Shown: in pieces, positions 9,382-17,328 of the stretch
Position numbering within the stretch: the stretch's first letter is position 1
Layout: the number at the start of each line of letters is the position of its first letter
NCBI GenBank assembly: GCA_002356215.1
Contig: AP017959.1
Coordinates: 2,558,195 to 2,622,194 of the forward strand
Direction of reading: 5' to 3'
DNA length: 64,000 bases
Source: [Synechococcus] sp. NIES-970
GTDB lineage: Bacteria; Cyanobacteriota; Cyanobacteriia; Cyanobacteriales; MRBY01
Program-made: the position numbers and the translations under genes
The notes under the pieces: generated by a model
Seen by the model: only the letters and a program-made list of their open reading frames with translations
Databases searched by the model: none
Told to the model about the DNA's origin: nothing

Positions 9382-10332
9382 CTATTTTTCGGTCGTTGGT
9401 AAGCTGTAGTCGCTATTGGGGGTCGAAGGATCTGTAATGGTCGCCACTAGGGTTTTGATCGTTTCCTTCGCACTTTTACCGCCTGTGACAATCACCCGGT
9501 GCGCCAAGACAAAGGGCGCTAAATATTTAATATCATCGGTGGTGATGAAATCGCGATCCGCAAGAAACGCATAGGCTTGGGCTGCCCGCTGGAGAGCCAC
9601 AGTACCCCGGGGGCTCACGCCGAGAATAATCCCCTCATAATCCCGTGATTTTTGCGCAATTTTGACAATATATTCTTGAATTGATTTCGCAACGTGAATT
9701 TGATTGACATGGCCCTGGAGTTCACGGACCTCTTCTAGGGAAATACAAGGGGTCAGCTCATCGGGAGCAATGCGGGATTGATGCAGTTGAAGCATATCCA
9801 CTTCTTCGGCAAAACCGGGATAGCCCAAAGATAGGGAAAGCATAAAGCGATCCATTTGAGCTTCAGGCAAGGGAAATGTGCCTTGGTATTCGATGGGGTT
9901 TTGGGTCGCAATCACAAAAAATGGTTTAGGTACTTTGCGGGCTTCTCCATCAACGGTCACTTGCTGCTCTTCCATCACTTCTAAGAGAGCAGATTGGGTG
10001 CGGGGAGTGGCGCGGTTAATTTCGTCGGCAAGGAGAACATTGGCAAAAACGGGGCCAGAGAGGAATTCAAATTCCCGGCTGCTGGGGTTCCAAATATTTG
10101 TACCAGTGATGTCGCTTGGGAGAAGATCGGGGGTGCATTGGATCCGCTGAAAACGGCCGTTAACAGAGCGGGCTAGGGATTTAGCAAGGAGGGTTTTGCC
10201 GACCCCAGGTACGTCTTCGAGGAGGACATGGCCCCCACTCAACATCGCCACCAAAACTAAGCGAATGGCGTCTTCTTTCCCGACGATGGTTTTGGAGAGA
10301 TTGTCTGTGAGGTCACGGATGCGTTCTTTCAT
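9382..10332 (-). CDS. MoxR-family AAA+ ATPase
   Basis: A chaperone-like ATPase thought to help assemble metal-cofactor or von Willebrand A-domain proteins. It has the Walker A site DVPGVGKTLLAKSLA, Walker B LLADEINRATPRTQ, the sensor-1 region VIATQNPIEYQGTFPLPEAQ and the MoxR C-terminal lid (GVSPRGTVALQRAAQAYA). The start at 10332 (MKERIRDL, 316 aa) matches the usual beginning of the family and lies one base after the ribF stop; it has no good ribosome site, so coupled translation is likely. An alternative ATG at 10377 would add 15 residues and overlap ribF by 44 bases. No vWA partner is adjacent. Confidence 0.92.
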   Translation of the reverse strand: MKERIRDLTDNLSKTIVGKEDAIRLVLVAMLSGGHVLLEDVPGVGKTLLAKSLARSVNGRFQRIQCTPDLLPSDITGTNIWNPSSREFEFLSGPVFANVLLADEINRATPRTQSALLEVMEEQQVTVDGEARKVPKPFFVIATQNPIEYQGTFPLPEAQMDRFMLSLSLGYPGFAEEVDMLQLHQSRIAPDELTPCISLEEVRELQGHVNQIHVAKSIQEYIVKIAQKSRDYEGIILGVSPRGTVALQRAAQAYAFLADRDFITTDDIKYLAPFVLAHRVIVTGGKSAKETIKTLVATITDPSTPNSDYSLPTTEK

Positions 10333-10333
10333 A

Positions 10334-11308
10334 TCAATGGGGAGAGGGGGTAAGGAGGGTACGGGCGCGATCGCCATCTTGATCAATTTGCGCTTGGAGG
10401 GCTTGAATGGAGGCGAATTTTTGCTCTGGACGCAGGTAATGGTGCAGTTCAACAGTTAGGGTGTCGCCATAGAGGTCTTGGTGATGGTCTAAAAGGTGAA
10501 CTTCCACGGTGGGCTGAGTTGTGGCGGTGATGGTAGGGCGACAGCCAATATTTAGTATGCCCCATTGTTGCCTGGGCAGGGTGTCTCCAGTTACTTGGAC
10601 GGCATAGACGCCATACTTCGGCAGAAATTTTGTGGGTTCAATGGCAAGATTAGCCGTGGGAAAGCCGATGGTACGTCCGAGCTTTTGGCCATGGATGACT
10701 TTTCCTTGCAAGCGATAGGGACGACCGAGGAGTTGATTGCCATAGTCAATTTTGCCGAGGGTGAGGGCCTCGCGAATGGCAGAACTGCTAATTCTTGTTT
10801 CCCCTTCGCGGCATAGCGGCGTAATATGCACATCAATGCCAAAGGTTTGGGCGATCGCCTGAAGATCTGTTGCATTGCCACTGCGCCCTTGACCAAAGGA
10901 AAAATCAATCCCCACACTGATGAATTGAGTTTGGAGCTGTTTAACAAGGATTTCGGCGACAAATTCCGTGGGGGTGAGGGCGGCCAGCTCCCGATCAAAA
11001 GAGAGCAACACCAGTTGTTCGGTGCCAAAGTGGGCAAGAATTTCTTGTTTTTCCCCTAGGGGTGTGAGGGAATGCTGTGGATTACCAGAAAAAAATTCCC
11101 GGGGATGGGGATCAAAAGTGACAACGGTAGCATAGGCTTTCTGGGATTTCTCCGGGCGATCGCCAATCACTGTTTTTTCCGAGAGAGCCCTGGCCCGATG
11201 GATCGCTGGCGCAATCACCTGCTGATGTCCCCGGTGTACCCCGTCAAAATTACCGAGGGCAACACAAGTCGGTGTTAGCGCCTCAATGGTCGATGAAATT
11301 ACCCGCAC
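10334..11308 (-). CDS. ribF: Bifunctional riboflavin kinase / FAD synthetase
   Basis: Converts riboflavin to FMN and FMN to FAD. The N-terminal FAD synthetase domain shows LGNFDGVHRGHQQVI (with the HxGH-type nucleotidyltransferase motif) and ISSSAIREALTLG. The C-terminal riboflavin kinase domain shows GRTIGFPTANL and the family end YGDTLTVELHHYLRPEQKF. The length of 324 residues is typical. A short insert (RPEKSQKAYATV) encoded around a HIP1 site follows the first motif. The stop lies one base before the chosen MoxR start, which suggests cotranscription. Confidence 0.95.
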   Translation of the reverse strand: MRVISSTIEALTPTCVALGNFDGVHRGHQQVIAPAIHRARALSEKTVIGDRPEKSQKAYATVVTFDPHPREFFSGNPQHSLTPLGEKQEILAHFGTEQLVLLSFDRELAALTPTEFVAEILVKQLQTQFISVGIDFSFGQGRSGNATDLQAIAQTFGIDVHITPLCREGETRISSSAIREALTLGKIDYGNQLLGRPYRLQGKVIHGQKLGRTIGFPTANLAIEPTKFLPKYGVYAVQVTGDTLPRQQWGILNIGCRPTITATTQPTVEVHLLDHHQDLYGDTLTVELHHYLRPEQKFASIQALQAQIDQDGDRARTLLTPSPH

Positions 11309-11350
11309 ACTTTACAGTTTGAAACATTTGACCGTATTTTATACCGAATA

Positions 11351-12343
11351 TCACACCGTTAGCGGTGCCACCGATCCAGAACAATCTTGATTTTGTTCCC
11401 GAATGGCTTGGAGCACGATTGATTGTCCTTCCTGGGCAACGGTAGTCTGAGCAAACTTTTGACGTGCTGCGCCACAGATCTCATCGAGACAATCGTCATC
11501 ATGGCTGGGGTCATGGTGAAAAAGAACCAATTGCTTGACCTGGGATGCCTGGGCAACCTTCACCGCCTCTTGCCAAGTACTGTGACCCCAACCGACTTTG
11601 CCGCCCTGGGGGTTGTGGTACTCCTGCTCGGTATAGGTCGCATCAATAATCAGCACATCAACTCCCTGGGCCAGGGTTAAAACCGCCTCATCAAGGCGAT
11701 CGGGGTAATGTTCTGTATCAGTAATATAAGCTGCGGCCAAACCCTGCCAATCTACTCGGTAACCCACTGCCCCACCGGGATGGTTTAGGCGGGCATTCGT
11801 GACGGTCACATCTCCTAGGGGTAAATTTTCTGCCACTGCTAGGGCAAAAAAGCGCAGGTCTGACTGCATGACTTGGAGGGGGACTGGAAAATTGGGGTGG
11901 AGCATTTGGTCGTGGAGTCGCTGGCGAATCGTCACGCCGTCTCCATCTTCCCCCATCAGAACACCATAAATATTGAAGCTATTCCCCGCCTGAAAAGCTG
12001 GGGCAAAAAATGGGAAACCCTGGATATGATCCCAATGGGAATGGGAAAAGAAAAGGTGACCTTGGACGGGGCTCCCCTGCGCCATGAGCTCTTCTCCCAA
12101 AAGGCGCAAACCTGTACCACCATCAAAAATCAATCGCTGCTGGCCTACAAGCATCTCAACGCAGGGGGTATTCCCACCGTAGCGTACTGTTTTTTTGCCA
12201 GGACAGGGGACACTCCCCCGCACTCCCCAGAATTTTATTGTGAATTCTGACTTCGCCTTGGGTGTCACGTTATATAACCTAATGGACTGGGGATAGGCTG
12301 CCACCCAAGGGACATCGGTGATGTGTTCTTGGTGATTTGGCAA
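11351..12343 (-). CDS. Metallo-beta-lactamase-fold hydrolase
   Basis: A 330-residue member of the MBL superfamily, closest to the RNase Z/PhnP-like 'beta-lactamase superfamily II' cyclase group often found in cyanobacteria. The core opens with FWGVRGSVPCPGKKTVRYGG, followed by the metal motif SHSHWDHIQG (HxHxDH), a later ITDTEHYPD and the final LVLFHHDPSHDDD. About 30 N-terminal residues precede the core; a start nearer the core is possible. The substrate is unknown: phosphodiesters and RNA are both possible for this group. It lies 42 bases upstream of ribF on the same strand. Confidence 0.88.
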   Translation of the reverse strand: MPNHQEHITDVPWVAAYPQSIRLYNVTPKAKSEFTIKFWGVRGSVPCPGKKTVRYGGNTPCVEMLVGQQRLIFDGGTGLRLLGEELMAQGSPVQGHLFFSHSHWDHIQGFPFFAPAFQAGNSFNIYGVLMGEDGDGVTIRQRLHDQMLHPNFPVPLQVMQSDLRFFALAVAENLPLGDVTVTNARLNHPGGAVGYRVDWQGLAAAYITDTEHYPDRLDEAVLTLAQGVDVLIIDATYTEQEYHNPQGGKVGWGHSTWQEAVKVAQASQVKQLVLFHHDPSHDDDCLDEICGAARQKFAQTTVAQEGQSIVLQAIREQNQDCSGSVAPLTV

Positions 12344-12369
12344 GCATTATTCTGAGATTAGTCTAGGGA

Positions 12370-12397
12370 CTGGCATACGAAGTGCCAGGACTTTTTT
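12370..12397 (+). terminator. Plus-strand intrinsic terminator with no plus-strand gene
   Basis: CTGGCA at 12370-12375 pairs with TGCCAG at 12383-12388, followed by GACTTTTTT. The T run is on the plus strand, while both flanking genes are on the minus strand. A short plus-strand or antisense transcript ending here is possible. Confidence 0.5.
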
Positions 12398-12460
12398 CAT
12401 GACTTGTTCTCAGGCTAGCAGACCCGACTCCAAAATGGGATCGGCTGCATCACTTACGTA

Positions 12461-12478
12461 TAGTGATTTCGATCACTA
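12461..12478. other. Seven-base-pair hairpin with TTCG loop
   Basis: TAGTGAT and ATCACTA pair perfectly around TTCG (CGAA on the other strand). It begins three bases after the plsC stop. There is no T run, so it is more likely an RNA-end or stability element than a terminator. Confidence 0.5.
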
Positions 12479-12480
12479 GT

Positions 12481-13134
12481 TCATCGCCCTAGGTAATGCA
12501 GTTGGTTGATTGCCTCGGTACAGCGTTGAGTCACTTCGTTGAGGGCTTCTTTTTTGACCGAAGAGGGTGGGGCGATCGCCTCGCCAATGCGCACGGTCAA
12601 GGGGACGGGTTGGGGCATTTTCTTCCCTTTAACAAAGATTTTTTCAGTACCCCAAAGACTAATGGGGACGAGGGGAACTTGGGCCTTGGCCGCAATGAGA
12701 GCCGCCCCCGGTTTGGGATCAGTCACCGTGCCATCTGGGGTGCGGGTTCCCTGGAGAAATACCCCAACACCCCACCCTGCTTCGAGGGCTTTGAGGGCAG
12801 CACGGATGGCGGCGCGATCGCCGGCCCCCCGTTTGACAGGATAAGCACCATAGAGGGCGATCGCCTGTTTGAGTACGGGGACGCGAAACAATTCTTCCTT
12901 GGCCATAAAAGCCACCGGACGACAGAGACAATTGGAGAGAATGGGTGGGTCAAAATTACTCGCATGGTTACTCACGGCAATGAATGGTCCCTGGGTTGGC
13001 ACATGCTCAACGCCATAGACACGCCCCCGAAAATAAGCCCGAAACACTGGGTTAACAAATCCCCACTTAAAGGCGCGGTAGAGAATTAAACTCCCTAGGG
13101 GTTCCCGGGCCCGGGGGGACAATGGCTCAGACAT
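12481..13134 (-). CDS. plsC: 1-acyl-sn-glycerol-3-phosphate acyltransferase
   Basis: Adds the second acyl chain to lysophosphatidic acid in phospholipid and glycolipid synthesis at the membrane. The ATG at 13134 gives 217 residues; the longer frame from 13170 adds 12 unlike residues. The HX4D acyltransferase motif is NHASNFDPP and the second block is AYPVKRGAGDRAAIR. The third block, normally FPEGTRS, reads FLQGTRTPDG, with Gln in place of Glu. The last block, VPLVPISLWGTEK, fits. Because the family is large, an acyltransferase with another acceptor cannot be excluded. Confidence 0.88.
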   Translation of the reverse strand: MSEPLSPRAREPLGSLILYRAFKWGFVNPVFRAYFRGRVYGVEHVPTQGPFIAVSNHASNFDPPILSNCLCRPVAFMAKEELFRVPVLKQAIALYGAYPVKRGAGDRAAIRAALKALEAGWGVGVFLQGTRTPDGTVTDPKPGAALIAAKAQVPLVPISLWGTEKIFVKGKKMPQPVPLTVRIGEAIAPPSSVKKEALNEVTQRCTEAINQLHYLGR

Positions 13135-13170
13135 GGTGTGATTAATGTTCAACAATGACGGTTTGGTCAA

Positions 13171-13595
13171 CTGATATTACCGCGATCGCCGAATCAATAC
13201 CTAAATTTTTCCAGCCTTAGAAAGGCTGCGAACCAAAGCAAGCAACCCTAGGCGGCAGCTCTTTAATGAGGATGCCGAATTTTTTGTGTCTGTGATTTAT
13301 CTTTTAAGATGACATCAGCACAATAATTTTAATTTTTTCTTAAGATTTAATTGGTGATGTAAAAATTGCAAAAAAGTGAGGTTGTTGTTGAAAAATTGTT
13401 ATTTTTATCACAAAAAATTAGCGGGCATTTTCTCGCTAAACAGCGCATAGATAAAGAAATATCAAGCTTTCAAGAATAATGGTTTTGCTGAGCTTATGGC
13501 TTTGTAGTAAGCGTTACAGCTATTGGGGATCAATCAGTGTTAGCTTGTAGCTGAAGAATACGAAAAGCTGTTCAAACATAATTTATAGGAACACC
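13171..13595. other. Intergenic region upstream of the DUF1830 gene
   Basis: About 425 AT-rich bases between the divergent plsC and DUF1830 genes. One HIP1 copy lies near 13182 and a small hairpin (TTAGCG pairing with CGCTAA) near 13420-13440. AGGA just before 13596 is the ribosome site. I see no coding frame and no clear promoter boxes. Confidence 0.45.
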
Positions 13596-13922
13596 ATGGC
13601 TCAAATTCTTGATCCCATCCCTAATGATGATAATAAAACATTACTTTGTTGCTATGTAAATGCCACCAGTCAAATTCAAGTTGCTCGTATTACAAATGTT
13701 GAGGATTGGTATTTCGAGCGGGTTGTTTTCCCCGGGCAACGGTTGATCTTTGAAGCATTGCCTGAAGCTATTTTAGAAATCCACACAGGGATGATGGCCA
13801 GTGCGATTTTGTCTGACACGATCCCCTGTGGTCGATTGATGATGCACAATCTCGGCTTAGAAATGGAGACCCCCTTTGATCCAGAACCTAACACAACGGC
13901 ATCCGTGGCGATCGCCCCATAA
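13596..13922 (+). CDS. DUF1830 domain protein
   Basis: A 108-residue cytoplasmic protein of a small cyanobacterial family of unknown function. The domain covers most of the chain: LLCCYVNATSQIQVARITN, then YFERVVFPGQRLIFEALPEA and a final IPCGRLMMHNL. The start has AGGA five bases upstream. It is preceded by a long AT-rich leader and followed by its own terminator, so it appears monocistronic. Confidence 0.85.
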   Translation: MAQILDPIPNDDNKTLLCCYVNATSQIQVARITNVEDWYFERVVFPGQRLIFEALPEAILEIHTGMMASAILSDTIPCGRLMMHNLGLEMETPFDPEPNTTASVAIAP

Positions 13923-13955
13923 CCCCAAAGCTTTCCTCTTAATTTTGCCAATTTG

Positions 13956-13980
13956 CCATCCCTCGGGGTGGTTTTATTTT
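13956..13980 (+). terminator. Terminator of the DUF1830 gene
   Basis: CCATCCC pairs with GGGGTGG (one G-T pair) around a two-base loop, followed by TTTTATTTT. It lies 34 bases after the stop. Confidence 0.6.
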
Positions 13981-14068
13981 GCTCGGTGCTTGCCGCAGTT
14001 GGTAAACCTCCCCAGGGGAAAATAAGATAGAATACCGCTTCTAACGCTATTGTGATTTCATCTGGACG

Positions 14069-15451
14069 ATGCCCATGACTCAAACCCTGCCCTCCGTAAC
14101 CGTCATTGGTGGTGGCCTCGCTGGAACAGAAGCCGCCTGGCAAATTGCCCAAGCTGGGGTTCCCGTCACCCTCTACGAGATGCGGCCCGTCCAGAAAAGT
14201 CCCGCCCACCACACTGCTGAACTTGCGGAATTAGTCTGTAGTAATTCCTTTGGGGCCGCCGAGAGCGATCGCGCCTCTGGGTTACTCCATGAAGAACTCC
14301 GCCGTCTCAATTCCGTGATTGTCGGTACTGCTGATCAGCACCGTGTTCCCGCTGGCGGAGCCTTAGCGGTAGACCGGGCCGTATTCAGTGCCGATCTCAC
14401 CCAAAAATTAGCTAACCATCCCCTGGTCACTTTCCGTCGGGAACCCCTCGACCACATTCCCAGTGACGGGATCACTGTCCTTGCCACCGGGCCATTGACC
14501 ACCGAAACCCTGGCGGCCGAACTGCAACAGTTGACTGGTCTGGAGTACATGAGCTTTTTCGATGCGGCAAGTCCGATTATCGTTGGCGAAAGCATCAACC
14601 AAGACATTGCCTTTCTCGCTTCCCGCTATGACAAAGGGGAAGCCGCCTACCTCAACTGCCCGATGAATCAAGAGCAATATCGCGCTTTTTGGGAGGCCCT
14701 TTGTCAGGCAGAACAGGCAGAACTAAAAGATTTTGAGCAGGAAAGTGCCAAATTTTTTGAAGGCTGCTTGCCCATCGAAGAATTGGCCCGTCGGGGGGAA
14801 GAAACCATGCGTTTTGGCCCCCTCAAACCTGTGGGTCTTTTTGATGCGCGGCTAGGAGATTTCCGCGATCCCGAAAATAAAGGCAAACGTCCCTATGCGG
14901 TAGTGCAGCTCCGCCAGGAAGATAAACAGGGGCAACTGTGGAATATGGTCGGCTTCCAGACGAACCTCCGTTGGGGAGAACAGAAACGAGTTTTTCGGAT
15001 GATCCCTGGCCTCGAAAACGCTGAATTTGTGCGGATGGGGGTGATGCACCGCAATACTTTTCTAAATTCCCCGGAACTCCTAGACGCAACTCTGCAATTT
15101 AAGAAACGACCGACCCTCCTCGCCGCCGGACAACTGATCGGCACAGAGGGTTATACGGCAGCAGCGGCTGGCGGCTGGCTAGCGGGAACGAATGCGGCAC
15201 GGTTGGCCTTGGGCTTATCTCCCCTGACTCTACCGGAAACCACGATGATGGGCGCTTTATTTGGGTTTATCCACAGTGCTTCGCCGAAACATTTCCAACC
15301 GATGCCCCCCAACTTCGGGATTATCCCTCCCCTCCCGGAACGGGTACGCAGCAAGAAAGAACGTTATGGGGTTTATCGCGATCGCGCCCTCGCTGATCTA
15401 GACCAGTGGCGAGTGGAAAATTATGGCAGCAAAATCCCTGCCTTAGTTTAA
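14069..15451 (+). CDS. trmFO: Methylenetetrahydrofolate-tRNA-(uracil-54-C5)-methyltransferase TrmFO
   Basis: Makes ribothymidine at position 54 of tRNA using methylenetetrahydrofolate and FADH2. The N-terminal FAD site is [20 protein letters not shown]. Further family blocks are [40 protein letters not shown], the cysteine-containing [11 protein letters not shown] and the C-terminal [19 protein letters not shown]. The length (460 aa) is normal. The ATG at 14069 or the next in-frame ATG at 14075 could be used. A clear terminator follows. Confidence 0.96.
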   Translation: MPMTQTLPSVTVIGGGLAGTEAAWQIAQAGVPVTLYEMRPVQKSPAHHTAELAELVCSNSFGAAESDRASGLLHEELRRLNSVIVGTADQHRVPAGGALAVDRAVFSADLTQKLANHPLVTFRREPLDHIPSDGITVLATGPLTTETLAAELQQLTGLEYMSFFDAASPIIVGESINQDIAFLASRYDKGEAAYLNCPMNQEQYRAFWEALCQAEQAELKDFEQESAKFFEGCLPIEELARRGEETMRFGPLKPVGLFDARLGDFRDPENKGKRPYAVVQLRQEDKQGQLWNMVGFQTNLRWGEQKRVFRMIPGLENAEFVRMGVMHRNTFLNSPELLDATLQFKKRPTLLAAGQLIGTEGYTAAAAGGWLAGTNAARLALGLSPLTLPETTMMGALFGFIHSASPKHFQPMPPNFGIIPPLPERVRSKKERYGVYRDRALADLDQWRVENYGSKIPALV

Positions 15452-15479
15452 ATTTTATTTTTTCGATTATTCCCAGTCG

Positions 15480-15505
15480 GCGCATTTCTAAGATGCGCTT
15501 TTTTT
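15480..15505 (+). terminator. Terminator of trmFO
   Basis: GCGCAT (15480-15485) pairs with ATGCGC (15493-15498) around a seven-base loop and is followed by seven T residues. Confidence 0.75.
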
Positions 15506-15667
15506 GTAGTCGCAGTTGTAGGTTGTCAAAAAATAGGGCGCGTTAAGGTTGGCGATCGCCTGAGATGAAATAGAGCTGATCTAGAAAGTGAATACTTTGA
15601 TGGAATGATTATTTACTCGCTTCACCTATCCTGCAAAAACCTAAAATTTCAAATTCGTTAAAACAAC

Positions 15668-16066
15668 TCAAGGCTGAAAACGGAGATGTTGCAAGGAACG
15701 CACTTTAGCAATGGTTTCAAAGTCACGATCATTATGAATCAACAGTAAATTGTGTTCTAGTGCTGTTTGAGCAATACAACAATCGATTGGGCTGCGCACA
15801 GTCAGTCCTTGGCGGTGAAGATCAAAGTAGATACGGGCTGCTTCTTGCCAAGATTGAATTGTAAGTTCGGCGTAATCCTGTGTTTCCAGATAAGCAGACA
15901 GTAGATTCCATTCCTGTTCGTTTAAACAGCCTTGAAGTAATTCCAGTTGAGTAAATCAAGTAATGAAAACTTCTCGATGGGCAATCACATTTTCAAGCTG
16001 TTGACGAACTTGACCACTGCGATCGCGGAATACAGTAATCCAAACAGATGTATCAATCAGTAACAT
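15668..16066 (-). pseudogene. vapC: vapC-type PIN-domain toxin broken by one in-frame TGA
   Basis: From the ATG at 16066 the frame reads MLLIDTSVWITVFRDRSGQ to HREVFIT, then TGA at 15956-15958, then continues without shift for 95 more codons (FTQLELLQGCLNEQEW to LRFQP) to TGA at 15668-15670. Joined, this is a normal 132-residue PIN nuclease, with acidic residues at DTS, QLELLQG, SPIDCCIA and HNDRDF. The missing residue is probably Arg (CGA to TGA, one C-to-T change). The start overlaps the end of vapB by 14 bases, as in intact pairs. Sequence error, recoding of TGA and true inactivation remain possible; inactivation is the most likely reading. Confidence 0.85.
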
Positions 16067-16265
16067 GACGAGTTTCTCGCAAGGCTTTGTGATCAAAATC
16101 TGGAGTGAATTGAATTTGTCCTGCAAGGTCGAGTAGGTTCTTCTTGCGACGGGATTGTACAAGTTCTCTTAAAGCTAAAGTCAGTAACTCGTCTTGAGTA
16201 TTGAGCTTTGTCAGTTGGAGAGCTTCATTAATGAGGGCTTCATCAAGATTAAGGTTAACTTGCAT
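16053..16265 (-). CDS. vapB: VapB-type antitoxin
   Basis: A 70-residue antitoxin. The N-terminus MQVNLNLDEALINEALQLTK, followed by a second helix and a basic segment (VQSRRKKNLLDLAG), is the ribbon-helix-helix arrangement of VapB proteins that dimerise, bind their own promoter and neutralise VapC with the C-terminal tail. The stop overlaps the vapC start by 14 bases. The toxin next to it carries a nonsense codon, so this antitoxin may now serve without a cognate target or protect against a related toxin elsewhere. Confidence 0.85.
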   Translation of the reverse strand: MQVNLNLDEALINEALQLTKLNTQDELLTLALRELVQSRRKKNLLDLAGQIQFTPDFDHKALRETRHVTD

Positions 16266-16438
16266 TGGGTTTTAACGTCCTTAAATCTATATCTCTCACA
16301 TTTTAGCCTGCGTCTAAGCTTCTCTGGCTTATTGATAAGTGTAAAAGGCGATCGCTATAACCTATATCGATATTAAAGCTCATTAAAAATAGAGTACGTT
16401 ATCTATCATGAACGTATCCTAAAAGATTGGCGATCGTA

Positions 16439-16531
16439 ACCTAACGTACCAAGCTCAGCCGCGCGACGATCACATTTTTCATCAGCACCAGCATACCCGC
16501 AGAACGCGTCGGCTGCAGCGCTTTGTTAGGC
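16439..16531 (-). repeat. Integron attC recombination site
   Basis: On the minus strand the site starts with GCCTAAC (R'', RYYYAAC) and ends with GTTAGGT (R', GTTRRRY). Inside, GCTGCAGCCGACGCG (plus 16505-16519) pairs with CGCGCGGCTGAGC (plus 16453-16465). Two extra bases, G and A, stick out of one arm, as the extrahelical bases of attC sites do. The total of 93 bases is within the normal range, with a 39-base variable centre. The spurious frame crossing it encodes NKALQPTRSAG, a string I have seen in frames read through such sites. Confidence 0.88.
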
Positions 16532-17056
16532 GCCATCACCGTACGACGTCCCCAATGTAATGACCAAGAAGGCGCATCACACCTATCGCGCCTACTGCGC
16601 TTACTGACCAGAGTAGCACCTTTCCGGTGCGCGAAAGACTGGTGAAGAACACTAAAACAAAAACAACGACCGAAAGTAACGGCGCGATGAGAAAGAAATC
16701 GTAATACCTCCGTATGTACCGCTGCGTATCGAGAGGAATCCCGGTTATGAGAATGGCCGGATAGACCACTGTTGCCGCAACACAAAGAACCCAAGCAAGT
16801 AGCTCTGGAAGGGAACGTTTTAACGGAGCGGAGGCCGCCCTTGCTTCAAGGAGCCTGAAGCCGGCTGCAATAAAAAGTGAAAACCAAAACAGAAGGCCCA
16901 CCCAGCAATACCGTCGGGCCTGTTCCGCAACACGCTCCGCTTCGGACATTGCGAAGAAAGGCTGCACCATTACGATGACGCCAAGGGCGAAAGATAGAAT
17001 GGGCAAGATTCGTTTGTTACAGAACACGTTATTCAATCGATACCACCGGCGCCTAA
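16445..17056 (-). mobile_element. Single integron gene cassette
   Basis: A 612-base unit bounded by two G/TT cut points: GTTAGGC at 17057-17051 at the start and GTTAGGT at 16445-16439 at the end of attC (both read on the minus strand). One gene fills it almost completely, starting about 20 bases from the left edge and stopping 5 bases before attC, which is the normal cassette layout. It lacks HIP1 octamers and looks richer in GC than the AT-rich flanks. There is no integrase gene, no attI-like region and no second cassette in the window, so this is a solitary cassette, perhaps inserted at a secondary site or left from a larger array. Confidence 0.82.
16536..17036 (-). CDS. Cassette-encoded integral membrane protein, function unknown
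   Basis: A 166-residue protein from a TTG start; the start lies about 20 bases inside the cassette. I do not recognise the family. About five hydrophobic segments can be seen: ILPILSFALGVIVMVQPFFA, YCWVGLLFWFSLFIAAGF, LLAWVLCVAATVVYPAILI, FFLIAPLLSVVVFVLVFF and VLLWSVSAVGAIGVMRLL. Basic stretches lie between them (SAPLKRSLPE, DTQRYIRRYYD). There is no enzymatic motif. It is the only cargo of the integron cassette. No promoter is evident inside the cassette; transcription would have to enter from the gltB side. Confidence 0.75.
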   Translation of the reverse strand: MNNVFCNKRILPILSFALGVIVMVQPFFAMSEAERVAEQARRYCWVGLLFWFSLFIAAGFRLLEARAASAPLKRSLPELLAWVLCVAATVVYPAILITGIPLDTQRYIRRYYDFFLIAPLLSVVVFVLVFFTSLSRTGKVLLWSVSAVGAIGVMRLLGHYIGDVVR

Positions 17057-17057
17057 C

Positions 17058-17272
17058 TATGTATTATACGGATGAGTTCCACATAACGTCCTTTTAAGCA
17101 CTTTTATATGGAAAGTTTCTGTATAAACACCAAAAATAGAATGTTATACAGATGCAATCCTTATAAACTTTCTATTTGGATAATATACAGATTATAAATC
17201 TTTATTTTACACGATCACCACTGAGTCAGTTATTGGTTGTGAAGTGTATTGAAACATCTGAAACAAGCACAT
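17058..17272. other. AT-rich flank of the cassette with repeated TATACAG
   Basis: About 215 bases, very AT-rich, with no gene. TATACAG occurs near 17143 and 17190 and inverted (CTGTATA) near 17118, and related AAAGTTT/AAACTTT strings lie nearby. This could be a decayed element edge or a protein-binding region. Confidence 0.4.
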
Positions 17273-17298
17273 AAAAAAGCTCCCCGTGAAAGAGGAGC
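17273..17298 (-). terminator. Terminator of the glutamate synthase gene
   Basis: On the minus strand GCTCC and GGAGC pair and are followed by six T residues (A run at 17273-17278 on the plus strand), about 30 bases after the gltB stop. Confidence 0.7.
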
Positions 17299-17328
17299 CA
17301 GGTGATTTAATCAACCGAATTTATTCAA

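Noticed and set aside
15956-16162. Short protein with a different N-terminus joined to the start of VapC
   Set aside because: The N-terminal part is a shadow of vapB; the true vapC start is the ATG at 16066, and the end is the nonsense codon.
16441-16794. Open frame of 117 codons ending in KALQPTRSAG-like sequence
   Set aside because: It crosses the attC site and runs in a shadow frame of the cassette gene; the string is a product of attC DNA, not a protein.
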